From the NCBI GenBank assembly GCA_013399115.1, contig VXAA01004301.1:1230-65229 (forward strand): a stretch of DNA of 64,000 nucleotides, in the 5' to 3' direction. The stretch comes from Anseranas semipalmata (taxonomy: Eukaryota; Chordata; Aves; Anseriformes; Anseranatidae). Both the position numbers and the translations under genes were made by a program. Below, piece by piece: positions 39,807 through 52,452 of this stretch. Under the pieces are notes generated by a model. The model saw only the letters and a program-made list of their open reading frames with translations, searched no databases and was not told the origin of the DNA. Numbering within the stretch: the stretch's first letter is position 1; every line of letters starts with the position of its first letter.

Positions 39807-42119
39807 GACTGAGCTTTGCTGGCTTGTTAGGCCTGTGCTAAACCATTCCCACAGCTCAGATAAATATCTGTGTCCAATTTCCAACAGCATACAAGTACAA
39901 GAGATTTCTAGACTGGGATTTTTCCTGTCTTCAGACTAGTAAGTAAGGTGGTACTTTACGGACAGAAATAGTTTGAGGCCATCTCTAAATACCAGAATTG
40001 GAAATTGATCTGAAAAAAAAAAAGAAAGAGTAAAGGAAACCTTTGTGATAAAGTGTTTAACTTTTCATGCCATCAAGAAAGATAAGGTTTTGTTAAATAT
40101 ATTCGTTTCAACAGGTGGTTTTGACAGTGCCAAAGATCTTTTCCACACTCATGTTAGTGAACTATGTCTCATGTTACAACCTTCTTCATTCTCTTCCAGA
40201 CCCCTTAAAATAAGAGGGTAAAGAGTGACTGATCAGACACTCAGAACAGGCTTCTGGGATTTGGAAAAAATCGTGAATGGGAAAAATCACATGTAATTGG
40301 TGGGCAAGCGAAGGGTGTTTCTATAGAAATGTGGTTGCTGTGGACTCAGGTCTGGAACTTCCACCCTGTGAGTGGGTGCCTCTGCGAAGTCCCAGCAGAG
40401 AGAGCAACACAGGTTTGTAGTGACAGATGGTTCAAAGTGGAGGCCTTTCTGGCTAGTCAGCAGAGCTTCACAGAACTTTAATGAAGGCAGGTAGAAAGGT
40501 TTGAATAAGAAGAACCCTTGAAAACTTTCTGGTTGTCTATGCAGACAATTAAGGAAGCATTGCCAGTTGATTTTCTTGGCAACTGAATAAAAAATATATA
40601 TAAAACAGAGCCAGGTTTAGGTCACATAGTAAGCTTATAGTTTATAAAGAGAGCCTACAGTTATAAAACACCCTGCAATGGCTTTAATCATGTGATTTAT
40701 ACACCATTAATTCTTTAAAAAATACCAAATGAGAGTCAGCTCTATGATCAAGTCCTTATGTGATATAAACAGCCATAGGCTGATTATCTTCCTATTGAAG
40801 AGTATTCACTGGAGTTCTTTACCTCTCTTATCCTCCCAACAGCAAGGACCCATGTGATTAAATGCTGCGTTTCATAGAATAGTGAGATTATTTTGCATAT
40901 GTTTTGTACAATTATTGTTGTTTTGCCTCAGGCAGCCTTTCAAATGTTTGCTGCACAGAATTATAGCAGTACGAAATCTAGCAGTGCCCTAGTGATTTGA
41001 CACTTGCTGCTTCTTTATGTTATCTTCTGTCAAACACTAACCCGTTCATGGGGAGACTGTAGAATATTGATCAGAGCACAGAATCATTAACACAAAGTAG
41101 TTTCCCACATCCTGCCACATAGCTGCTCGTGCAGTTGATGTTCAACTTTGGCAGTGTAGCATTCGGGATGTGGAAGTCTGTTTTAATCAAATATTACAAA
41201 GCAAGGGCCAGATCCCCAGTTTCTGTAGATGCCCTGCCATTTGCTAATTTCTGTTCAGCTGCATTGATTTTTCACCCTCTGTAGAATGTTGTCCCTGAAG
41301 CTTATAAATTGAGATAAATACTATGTCTTACTACTGAGCTTTCCAGCGATCAGCTGGAAGCCTGAGGTCCCCTGGCTCCATCTGGGTAATAAACTGCAGA
41401 TGCTGGATGCCTCTCCACCTGATGAGCTGTCAGTGTTCTGGGTAGATGAGCTGTAAGGAAACTAAAGAGGTTTCAGGTTGAAACCTTTCTTGAATTTTTT
41501 TCCTTCATCAAAAAGAAAAAAAAAAAAAGAAGTAAAAATGATTCTGTGGAATGTCTTGATTTCACCAAATCAGCATTTTCTCCAACCAGGATCAGTTCTA
41601 AGAGAAGCCAGAAGCCCGTGAGTTCGGCTGAATTTTGGAACACTGTTACCGTACTGCTTTTGAGTGAGGAGGGTTTAGGGGCTCAGCGACTAGAGATCGC
41701 CTGGTTGCATTGCACAGACAGCATGGTTCTGTGGTGAGTCATGAGGCAGCAAGGAAATAGGGGGAGAGTTCAGTGGGTAGGGTAAAGGCCTTGAAGATGG
41801 AAAAGTTAGTGCTAGCAGGGACTCATTTCAAGATCCCTGAAACACTTGGCACTGCAGATTTTAATGTATATGGTTATGAGGTGGGCGTTACATGGAAATC
41901 AACAAATGAAGTGGTTGGTTTAAGTTCAGAATGCTAGTATAACAGACTGTGGATATGTTTTTTGGAGTTTCCATTAGGGACCTATAGTGGAAAATGTGTC
42001 TCGTATTAGTTATTGTGCTAGAGATACTCATTTCAAACACTTTACTTTGGTTTCTAACTACTGCTGTCTTGATCACAGTTAGAAAGTGTTCATGTGAAGA
42101 ACCCTGAGTAGATGGAAAT

Positions 42120-42185
42120 GGATCCTGCCTCTCTAGAACTCAATGGGAGCTATGCTGTTTATTTCATTAAGAATTAGATTGGGCC
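42120..42185. mobile_element. Degraded palindromic (MITE-like) element, copy 5
   Basis: 'ggatcctgcctctctagaactcaatgggagctatgctgtttatttcattaagaattagattgggcc' follows the family pattern in which a tcaatgggagc..ttgcc..attgacttcaatgggagcaggatt(g)ggcc-like core lies between ggatcctg-like ends. Only the first half of the core is well kept. Confidence 0.4.
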
Positions 42186-43859
42186 TTTAGGAACAGAGAG
42201 TTTAATTACTACTAAAATGGAATGGATCCAGCCCACAGATTTTTTCCTCAGCCTTGAAAATCTCTCCGGTAAATGCCAAGATGTTTTTAAACAGAACAAA
42301 GCATCCACAAAAAGCCTAAAAAAGTTCCATCTCTAAATCTCTTCTTCAAGCACGAAGGTGGCCCTAGCAGATATGTTTAATAGCTAGCAGCCAGGATATG
42401 GTAAGTCTCACAGCCGTGCTTTTGGGCCAGTTGACAGCAGAAGAGAGTTCCCGTGTGAATGCTGAGTGCTCCGGCTAGCTCTGTCGAGCCAATCCATTTC
42501 TTCAAAGACTAGACAGTGCTGAACTTAGTAACATGAAAAATGTGACATTTTAAAATTCTATTTTAAGTCCACAGCTGGATTTTCAGTCAATTAAGATGTT
42601 TCTCTTCTTGTGCTTTCTGGTTAAAATATTACCTTAAGTCAACCAACTTATGTTTTAGTCTGCTCTTAAAAGAGGGAAAGTCAAGCTTGCGTTTTTATGA
42701 ATTTTCAAGACCAAACTTTTCTATCTGATTTTTTACCTAATATCTGCAAATGGATAGTGATCAGGACCTCTTCTAAATGTCTGCTGATTCCTGCTAGCAT
42801 GGAATAATCAGCCAAAGCATCAATTTTAAAGTCAGTGAGGTCTTGGAAATCCTCTGAATAACTGCAAATTGTGGTTCAGATTGTACATTCATCTAAAATG
42901 ACCCTGACTCAGAGAAAAAGGTATTAACATCATGAGAGAGCTCATAAAACTTCTGGGGTCAAAATTAGCCTCTAGAACTTTACTTTGGTTTTCTATTACA
43001 GGACACATAGATTTGGTCTGGTTTTCCCAGGGTTTTTCTTGGTCTGCCTGCCAGCAAACAATTGGAGTTGAACTGCACCTCAAATCAGTTCATTTCCTTA
43101 TAAAGCACTGAGTAAAATTTTGTATCTTCTGCTACAAATTAATATGTTCCTAACAGAATTAAATTTCTAACAGCATTTCCTTTTCCTCAGAGTAAAAATT
43201 AAGTCCGAAAGAAGATGCATAAGTAACATTGGGTCCATATTCTAGTGAGATTGTCAAAGTTTCTTAGGAAGCCCACACACTCCATCTGTAGGGCTATCTA
43301 CGCTTAAGAACGCATGTCTTGTCACTTGTGAAGTAAATACCACTTACCACTCTGTCACTACCTTTCTTCTTCACGGTTGGCTGGGATTTTTTGGGTGGTA
43401 TAGCTATGGCGTCATCTCTAGGTCTAGGACTTCTTGATTTGGATGACATCAGGTTTTTCTTTCAGTAGTCTGCTTCTAGACTTTGGTTCTGCAGATTACT
43501 CTGTATTGACAAATTATTTACATATCCTGTCTGGGACAGTTCTTTCACTGATAACTGTGTGGCAGATGGAATAGTTGCATGGCCTTGGACTTGGAATATA
43601 TGGGGTCTGGTCTACAGGGATTTGACACTCGTTTTATTGTAGGGTTGAAGAAGAGGAACTATATTATGCAGCACTCTGAAATGGTAGTTTAGGGAATTAA
43701 GACTGACACTTGCTGGGTAATTTTGCTGTGTTTTATCTTTCTTTGTACATAACTATAAATTGCACAGTGTCGTCTTCTGTAAGGCTCAGAAGCATAAAAG
43801 CTAATAGACATGTATTTCTGTATCCAGTTACTCCCACGTTAGTTTCATGTACTACAGTT

Positions 43860-43950
43860 AAGAAAGAATGAAAGGAAGACAGAAAGAGAGAAAAGGAAAA
43901 AGAGAGAAAGTGAGAAAGGGCTGGGGGGGTGAGGGGAGAGGTAGGGAAAC
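43860..43950. repeat. Purine-rich GA tract with G-run
   Basis: About 90 bases that are almost all A/G on the + strand (gaaagaatgaaaggaagacagaaagagag... then gggggggtgaggggagaggtaggg). It is an imperfect simple sequence and a possible triplex-forming tract, with the opposite strand bias to the TTTC tracts. Confidence 0.85.
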
Positions 43951-44137
43951 CATCCTGTTTTGTATTGATTTACGCACCACAGTGTTTGGTTTCTAGTAAT
44001 GTTCATTGTCCCAGGCACATGCAGTATCTTTTAAAACAGAAATGTCTTTGAAGGTAAGTCTAACTCAGAGGTTTGTGTGTGTGTAACAGGAGCATTCTAA
44101 ATGACCTTTAAAAGCAAGGTTAATAGCTACCGCTACT

Positions 44138-44195
44138 GTGTCATTTCCTCAGCTATGCAATGGGAGGATTATAAAGTATGGTGAGATTATTATCC
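44138..44195 (-). mobile_element. MIR fragment, reverse orientation
   Basis: 'gtcatttcctcagctatgcaatgggaggattataaagtatggtgagattat' resembles the antisense MIR segment 'gtttcctcatctgtaaaatgggg..ataataatagt'. It is short and diverged. Confidence 0.45.
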
Positions 44196-47039
44196 CAGAC
44201 GACTGATGGAGATAGAGTCTGGATATGAATAGATGGAGAAGGAGATAGGTGAGTATGGGTCTCATATACTATAACATCACTGTAGAGAGGGAAACATGCC
44301 CATTTTAAAGTCTCTGTATTTAACAGTCGTGGATTTGAGGAACGAGCAAAGGGCTTTCACTTAGCAAGTGTGAGGCATTTTATTCTTAGAAATAAAAGAA
44401 GAACCATATAAGGCCTTGTCTTCAGTGGGCAAAAGTACATTACTTATAGCTGGACCATCTTTCTAAAAATGCACATTTCAGACAAAAAAAATCTTAGTAC
44501 ATTTTGGACAGCTTTTTGAAATGAAAAATGGAAGAGAATTATGAAAACATCCAGTAGTCTCAGGTACTATGATGCTGCATTTAAAAAGCAGCATTTATTA
44601 TACTTAAACATAGTTGAAAGTAAAGAATATTTCACTTCATGGCAACTAAATGTTTTGCTGGTACTGAAACTCTTCTTTTGAGTAGATCAGTGAAGGGAGT
44701 AGGCTGATGCAATGCCAAGATCTGGGAATCTGTAGCAGGGACTTTCCATATCAGGCCTCTGGAAAGAGATTCAGATAAGCCCATGCACTGAGTAGGAAAT
44801 TGCTAATGAGATTTAAATTAATTCCTCATTAGAAGAAGATGATCATCTGTGCTTGGGCTCCTCTCCCCCCACCCCCCTTTTTTTTTTTTGAGAAAGTTGT
44901 CTTAGTTGACTACACAAGATAATGACAAGCCCATTCACTTTCATGCTTGCTTTCCAGTTGTGGTTCCAGTTGATTTCCCCATCTAGCTGGGCTCACATTC
45001 TGGCTGAGGAAAGTGGCCCTAAAATGAGCCTCTGTTCAGCTTTTCCTCTGCATAAAAGGTTTTCACCTCTCCATTCTTGTATGTGAACACATGCTCAAGT
45101 TGAAGTTCCTACCTTTGAATTACGAAAGCATCAGAAAGGAGCCTTGGAGCATATGACATTGAACCTGTGAGACCTGTGGTTGTACATGCTTACTTTTCAG
45201 CTCCACTCAAGCCCACTGGCCCTGTTTTGTGCTGGAAATCTCATAAGCCTCCCTTTTCCGCAGAGAACCACCCAACTTTCAACAAGGAGAAACTTGTATC
45301 TTCCATCAAATCTAGGAATTCATGGCCTTGAGGGATGTAGCTGTCTTTAAAGGTGTTTGATGGAAAGTCAAGAGATGAGGGATGGGGCAACTGCAAGACA
45401 GAAGGAATCATATGGTGTTATGATGCTTATTTGAGACTCAGGCTTCAGTTAGTTACCCCACCACAAGCTGCCTAGTGTTTCAATCTCTCCATTCCCCCTC
45501 TGCCCAAGGAAAGAAGTGTTTCCTTACCTTGCCCTTAGAAACACTTTCTTAAAAGCTGTGGTTTGCTCAGACGCTTGAGAGGTAGGGGTCTAACAAATAT
45601 TTATGCCACAGTGCTGGTGTTTCTCACACTGCTGGGCACTTGTCACACATGTTTTGGGAAGGTGTTGGTATAATGTCCTTCTGTCTCTCTGGCACTCTTT
45701 ACAGGCTTCAACTGTCTTCAACTGTCCATGGCCTTGAAGTCCGCTGTTGACCTCTGGAGTACGCTTCCATCTGCACTGGTGCTGGAAGTATTGACTTTCC
45801 CAGAGCTCCAGGCTTGTGGGCATCCCCAGTGATGGTTCAGGGACAATGAGTTCAAGCTCAGAACACAAAACCTTTCCAAAAATTTCTGCTCCACACAGTC
45901 TTTGTAGACCACAAGGAACAGAGACATCCAGACGAAAGGTAGCTAGATGCAGTTTACAATGCTTAAGCTTCCTTCCATCCAGAAACCAATTACTATTCTT
46001 TGACTTTTTTCAACTGCATCCTTTTACTTATAAAGATCATAATTAGTAGCCTTTTCTTCCCTTTGCCAGGTGGCAGTCTGAACAGCCCTATCAGAGGATC
46101 TCCACATAGATTCTCAGGTGATCTGTTCTTTATTTGCAACCCTACGTTAGCTTGGCTGCACCTTTAACCTACTCACTGTGCAGCACAGACAGACCTAGTC
46201 AAATAGGACCTGGCAAAAGACTTGTTTTAACTCGTGCTACCTAGATATGACTAGAGGGAAACCTCCTAGCCATGTTCTTCCCTCAGACACACACCTCATC
46301 AATTCCTACCTTGCAGTGAAGATCTCTGGAAAGCAGGCAGGAAGAATAGCTGAGTACATGGCATTTCCTGTTATATTTCAGAGAAATAATACCCAAATCT
46401 ACCATGTTTTCCACACTTTGAAAGACTGAGGACTTTTGTAACAAGGCTGTAGCTGTCAGCACAAGTCCAAAAAAAGAATGGCAGGCAGGGCCTCCCTTTC
46501 CTCAGTACTTTTCTGCAGTGCTAGTTAGGGTCTCAGCTGCTTCTGGCCACATGACCAATAACCACTGACAGACACTATGACATCTCTGAAGCATTGTCTA
46601 TCCAGTCTGGCTGCAGACCCCTCTCCTTTGTGGAATAGAGCAGGGCTCTGCCTAGCCTTCATCTGAATGGAGAGGTTGAAGGAAACATGCCACGTGGGAA
46701 CAAAGAAACATGCCACATTAGCTGGCCATAATGGCAAGGGGGAGGTTGGCTGTGAGCACTGGAGTGACCAAAGCATTGGTGCCTAAGCCTTATAATTTTG
46801 GTGAGGAGGGATAACATGCTTATTGCAAGACTGTGGAGTAGTAAAAGGAAGTCCATACTTTTTTAGCATAGCCGTTGGAATAGGATAAAGCCGGGGACCT
46901 TTCTTCCATTCTTTCACACAGTGTTTAAAATGTCAACATATTTAAAACTATGTTGCGGCGAAACCAAGGCATGGGAAGAGAACTTATTTAACAGTGAAAA
47001 ACAGTGAAATTCCTAAGGCAAAAATGGCATTAGTAGCCC

Positions 47040-47465
47040 TTATTGGCCCTGCCTGCCTCCCCTGGGGATTCTATTCACATTCTTGCCCACGGCCCAGGAC
47101 CCCATTTCAGCCCAGCCTCGGCCTGTCACTCCCTGCCCCATTGATGCTGTAGGATGTCACTCTCCAGCTCTGCCACAGCCCTGCCCTGCCCTGCCCAGCC
47201 CGGGGGCCCTGCTGAGCCAGCCCTGACCTGTATTCTGATGTCCTGGCCTGGCCGCAGCCCTGCTCTGTCACCATGAATTTGGCTGGGGCTCTGGGCTCTG
47301 GTGTGCTCCCAGCTGCTGCCCCAGGCCCACCTGGCTCACCTCACTGGTCTGTCCCCTGGCAATGCCATCATGCTCAGCATCTGGTCCCTTAGGGAGCAGC
47401 TGGCCCTTGCTGAACCCTGACCATGACACTTTCCTTCCCTTGTTCCTGGGGCTTGGCTGAATTCT
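47040..47465. repeat. G+C-rich, CpG-poor block of unknown origin
   Basis: About 425 bases are markedly G+C-rich, with many CTGCC/CCTGG words (gccctgccctgccctgcccagcccgggggccc), and end sharply against AT-rich DNA on both sides. CpG dinucleotides are few, so it is not an ordinary CpG island. Neither strand has a convincing open frame. An inserted repeat whose CpGs have decayed (for example a G+C-rich 5' region of a LINE, or an LTR piece) is the likeliest origin, but I do not recognise the family. Confidence 0.5.
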
Positions 47466-48733
47466 TCATTTTCGGTCTGTAAAGTGCAGTTCCAATGCTC
47501 CGAAATATTTAAGCTGTTTGGTGCCTTCCTTCTGGGTAAGAGGCATCTTCACAGTTTGTGTATGCAATTCGTCACAGGTATCTAACCTCCTCCTCTGTGA
47601 GTCAGCTTCCAGGAAAACAGTGCATCAGGAATTCCAGATGGCATGTGGGCACAATTCAGGGGAAGGTGTATTTGTTATCTCTTCATTGTATTCATCAGAA
47701 AACTTCTCAGAAAATGTTTCTGCTGTTCCAACTTTGTTAATTTTGCCTGATTATCAAACCATCGGTGTTTGTAATACTGTGGGTTGCCAAACAGTGAACG
47801 AGCTTTTGGCGTAGTCTCACGTCGTTTTTTACTTTACACTGGCAAGTATTTAATTGTTTGGGAGTTAGTCCAACGTACACTGCCCTTCCCATTATTGATC
47901 GCTAGAGCAGCCAACATGTTTTGTAACTGCCTGTTTTAAAGACCGACAACTGCATTTGAAGTGTATAGTCTGTATTTTGTCAGCTGCAGCAGGGAAACAT
48001 CATTGGAACTGGATCACATAATGTACAGACCTGATAGATGGACTCAATTAAATCAACAATAATATAGCAGTTGGCACACTCAGTGTAGCTACTCTTATCC
48101 TTCCCTAAAATTTTTCCAAATCCTTTTTATTCTCCAAGCCTCTGATCAAAACTTTAGGCCCTTTATAACCCTAATTCAAACATCACTTCAGAGGTTAACA
48201 CATTTGAACTCCCAAAGCAATGCTTTTAACTTCTATCCTGTGGTCAATAAGAGGCTAACTCTATCTATAAACAGTGTCAGATGGTGTCTCACACATTGCA
48301 CTTAAGAAACCTTACTCCCGATAGTTCCTTGACCTTGGTGGCCTTGCAGACTGGGCAGCTTAAATGACACTGAACAGGGTACCAATGGAGAGATCACATG
48401 CTTGATACTGTAAAGCTGACAGCAAAGCGACAGTGCTCAGGGTGTGAGGAAGGAGGCAAGAGAGCATCTGAGGGAAGTGAACAATGAAGTCTGTCCCAAA
48501 GCAGTAGGTTAGGATAACTATAGATTATTCTTATGGCCATATCCCTATATTTTTTTTCTGTTGATCGTATATTAGCTACATGCACATACTCTAGAGAAGC
48601 AGAAAATAAGATTTGTTCCTGGTGGTTACTCTTTCCTTTTGTGCCTGGCAGTGTTGCAAACTACAGTAATGTTGGGAATAACTTGGACCAGAAAAAGTAT
48701 TGCTGTAGAGCAACACCCTCATTGCCAAACTAA

Positions 48734-48820
48734 GGCTGGATCTTCAGCTGATGTAAATACAGAAAGGTTTTGTGACATTGTGAGTGTTAAGTTAGTTTGT
48801 ACAAGCTGAGGGTCTGGTCC
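48734..48820. mobile_element. Short palindromic (MITE-like) element, copy 6
   Basis: The left end 'ggctggatcttcagctgatgtaaatac' pairs with the right end 'gtttgtacaagctgagggtctggtcc' (reverse complement ggaccagaccctcagcttgtacaaac). The left end also matches the 21.6 kb copy (ggatactcagctggtgtaaatc), so the two are relatives. The centre is decayed. Confidence 0.6.
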
Positions 48821-49980
48821 AAAGAAGCACAAAGGGGAATTCATCATTCTGTCCCTATTGCAAACCCTCTAAAAGCAAAGTGACTACAGGCATGATAGAG
48901 TTGAAATCGCATGAGAGGATTCATATTATCCAATTTTGGCTCGTTATTTCAAGACACCTGGTTACTAAACAAAGCAGTTCACAAAGTACTGTGAAAAGTA
49001 GCAGTACCCAATATTGAAGAGAGAAGGGTTTTCATCCTGGTTGCTTTGTTGAGGATGACTGCACAAAATCTCAAGCAAGGTTGAATCAAACCCTTTGCAA
49101 TTCTTCAGAAAGCACTGCCTTAGAAAGAGCTGGATGTAATTCCTCAGCACCCAACTTTTATCCTCAAATCTCATGCCACATTTGCACTGGGTGATTAGTA
49201 ACAGTAGCAAATATTGCATGATGCACTGCTACTGTAGATGCAACCCCATTAGCAAAGCTCTGTTATGTATCCTTTTGTCAAGAGCTGAACTAGAACACAT
49301 CAGTTTTACTGCCATAAATAAGTCTATAGAGTCAGTTTCTGAAATCCAGCTGTGTCCATCAGGATCATTTCTCATCATGCACCTGATGGATCTAGCTATA
49401 TTGACACAAGTCTGTAATACACATGCAGCCTACAATCTATTTCTAGGCTCTTGAGCACACAAAGTATTTATTACACATGCCTGTGCTCCACAGCAGCATG
49501 CATTTTTCTGTTATATATTGTGGGAACAACTTGAACATGCAGTACCAAAAAGTTTACATATGCTGAGCTGGTGGGAAGGATGAGAGTAGGGGAGGGAGAT
49601 ACATTTCTGACATGCTGACATATTTCAAAGGCTCCCATTTCTTAGTGTTCACAACTGCAAATTGTTTGATCACTGAGTTGTTACAGTTCAAGTCTGCAAA
49701 GAATGATAGAGTGAAAATAATTTTTTTTTCTTCTCTCCTTCCCATGCTTGGCCCATCTGAGATCTGTGAGATCTCCAGATTTAGATTATTGAAATTAATC
49801 AAAGTATCCAGGGAGGCTACATGATAGAAAAATAGTGTGTTCTTTCCAAGTTGGAAAATGCATTCAAATTGCATACACTGTCTGCCCGTTCACAGGTGAG
49901 GGGAATGAATGTAGAAAATCAGATACCCAAGTTTCAGAAATGTCTGAACTGATATTGGCTGGTTAAAGACAGTCAAGGGT

Positions 49981-50000
49981 TTATAAGGGCTTATAAGGGC
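49981..50000. repeat. 10-bp perfect tandem duplication
   Basis: TTATAAGGGC occurs twice in direct succession. Confidence 0.9.
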
Positions 50001-50916
50001 AACTATTGGACAAGCTTACAGTGACAAGCAGGAGAAGAGTGGTGACTGTCACCTTTTTTCCAGTACAAAATTTGAAGATGCTCAGTCAAGATGATGAAGT
50101 TTTTAGGTATTTTCCCCTCCTACATGCTACTTCATATTTAGCATGTACCAGGTTACAATGGTTACCATAGCTTGAGTTACTCCTTCTTTGAATATAGTTG
50201 CCCTGAAATTCTCTCTATAGTTGATGCTGTCAGAGGCAGGTAAACTGTTTATACAGCTGAATCCTGTTTAGTGGGTATAATGTTACTGTTATTTATTTTG
50301 TAGGAAAACAGTGAAGTTTTTGTTTATCTCCAAGTTTATTTTCTCAGGGAGCAGCTGAAAAGCTTAAATAATAGTAAATCTCTGTTTTTTTTTTGTTTGT
50401 TTTGTTTTGTTTTTTCCAGATATTCTACCTTTGGAAATTCTCATTTCCGAATGCCGTTAGAAATGTTTGCTTGTGGGAAATTTTCAAAGACATAACATTT
50501 GACTTTGCTGATTCATGTGACCCCAAAGTTTTGACAAAATCTTTTCAAAATTTCTTCAATTTATTCTCCAAATGAAGAAATAGCAATATTTTCATCACTT
50601 GATTCATTTTTGTGTGTTATTCAGGACCAAATGACAGGTTCATTGATCAATTCTTTGGTCTATAAACATAGTTTAAACATCACTTTTAAATGGAAAAGAT
50701 AGACCAAACAATCTGATAAGGATTCCTGATTGTGTATACTGCATGTCTTCTTGTAATTGCATAGCTGTGGACTCACTGGTTGCAGTACCTTTATTATTAA
50801 TAACATAAATAGACTCTTCATTCTCTGTTTCTGTAATTTATCCTCTGGATTGAATTCAGCATGTAGTTTTGTAGATCTTGGTCTATAGCCTGTACCTAGA
50901 TTATCCATATTTTCTA

Positions 50917-50985
50917 CTCCAAATTCACTGTTTTTTGCTGAAAACAAAACAAAACAAAACAAAACAAAAACCAGTGAATTTGGAG
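50917..50985. repeat. Near-perfect hairpin around an AAAAC microsatellite
   Basis: Arms 50917-50937 and 50965-50985 are reverse complements at 20 of 21 positions (14 outer pairs perfect: CTCCAAATTCACTG against CAGTGAATTTGGAG). The 27-base loop lies within an (AAAAC)5 microsatellite (50941-50965). Such a fresh inverted duplication in otherwise old DNA suggests a template-switch event during replication. The right arm, next to the repeat, is probably the copied one. Confidence 0.9.
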
Positions 50986-51013
50986 CATAGGTATGCATTG
51001 CATTCCTTGGTGC

Positions 51014-51051
51014 CTGGGCGTGTTCTGTAGTTCTGGGCGTGTTCTGTAGCT
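51014..51051. repeat. 19-bp tandem duplication
   Basis: The unit CTGGGCGTGTTCTGTAG plus two bases occurs twice back to back, with only the second-last base of the unit differing (t versus c). It lies under 30 bases from the 50.9 kb hairpin. Confidence 0.9.
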
Positions 51052-52426
51052 CACCAGTAAAAGGTGTATCACAGCACAGTTTAGCAATCTCTGAGAAGAT
51101 GAGAGGGCCGTTGTGCAAATTACTTTCTGATCAAACAAAGCGTACCTGCCTCTAAACACTGACAATCAAGAGACAAAGAATGGGAGAAAAGCATTATTGT
51201 CTCTCATTTATTCATAAGATAGGCTGGTGAAGAGAGCCCGTTGCTCCAACTGCCTGTCAATACACAGCAATCTTATGTCACTATTTGAACTTAAACTCTG
51301 GTTGCACTAACTCCTTAATTATGGGACCACCTTTTCCCTTTTGCGTGTATTTTTCCCGATACTTCCATTTTGAAATGGCCTCATCCGGAACTGAAACCAG
51401 CATGCCAGGAACTAGGGGGATGCAGACCTTTGAGAAGAATTTTGTTCTTTTCCTAGTATTTTGCTCCTCTTTTGGGTGACTTTTGAGTTTGAGCTCACCT
51501 CTAATGAGCACCATGAGCTTGCTGCAGAAGAGGGCTCTGTTCTACCTTACTCTTTTGAAGGTTAGCGCCTGACCTAGGATAACTGACCTCAGCGCCTCTC
51601 CACAGCGTGTGTTCAGAGGGGATGGCTGAAGTCAAGTAACAGCAGCTGTGTCCGAACAGCAGAGATAGCCTGCCTTCCCCAGGAGGGGAGGAAGGTTTCA
51701 ACCATCCAGGATAAGTGTCAAATGTTTTTCTCACCAGGGAACTCAAAATAAACACCGTGACAGTCCTTGTCCCATGTTACCTTGCTGCTTGAGAAAACAT
51801 AAAGTAAGTACCAGCCATAAGCTGGCCTGGAATTCCCCACTTGATGCTTTAAGCATTTCCTTGATGAGTGGAGGAGAGATTTGATTGTCTCTATCTTTGA
51901 AAGGTGAGAGAAATACTCCAGAAAAGCACGCGCCAATTGCATGCATTAATGTCTCCAGCAAAAGCCAATTCTCAGCTGAGGATACTGTGCAGACAACATC
52001 TCCCATCAAAGCACAGAGCATAAAATGGGATAACAGGGTCTGACATGAATGAGTGGTAACTCCAGGGGGACAGATACCTGCAGTGTCTCGTGAACTTCCC
52101 AGGGCCTGTCGCTGAGAGGCAAGGGCTGTTCAGTGGATGAAACCGGTGTCTCTGAATCCCTGACCTCAACAGATTTTGCCTGCGTTATGTAAGAGTGAGA
52201 GTGCTGCCTCTAAAATAAGAAAGGGGAAGTCATTGTGATCATTTCTGACAGCTACATGCAGGAGTTACCCAGGGACATTTGACCTCTAGATTTTTTGAGT
52301 AGCGAGGAGTCTGTTTTACATACTGGGCCTTTCGAGGGTACCCAGAGTTTGCATTTGGTTGTGAAAATTGGGGTTTACATACTTGTGAAAGGATAGAGTA
52401 AAATTACATCCAGTATAGACGTCTGA

Positions 52427-52452
52427 AGTGACTAGTACTAGTGACTAGTACT
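52427..52452. repeat. 13-bp tandem duplication forming a 19-bp palindrome
   Basis: AGTGACTAGTACT occurs twice exactly (52427-52439, 52440-52452). The second half forms a perfect odd palindrome, AGTACTAGT-G-ACTAGTACT (52434-52452). Confidence 0.9.

Noticed and set aside
44010..44053. Excellent donor GAAG|gtaagt at 44054
   Set aside because: Every frame from the nearest acceptors contains a stop, so it is at most a non-coding or decoy donor.
50420..50575. Possible terminal exon after a strong poly-T acceptor (ttgttttgttttttccag) with 51 open codons to a stop
   Set aside because: T-rich stretches make acceptor-like strings often. There is no downstream polyadenylation signal I could tie to it and no recognisable peptide.
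50660..51118. 152-codon minus-strand frame, the longest outside the 55 kb pyrimidine tract
   Set aside because: It runs through the AAAAC microsatellite and the 50.9 kb hairpin, has low-complexity FVLFCFVLF residues and no known domain.
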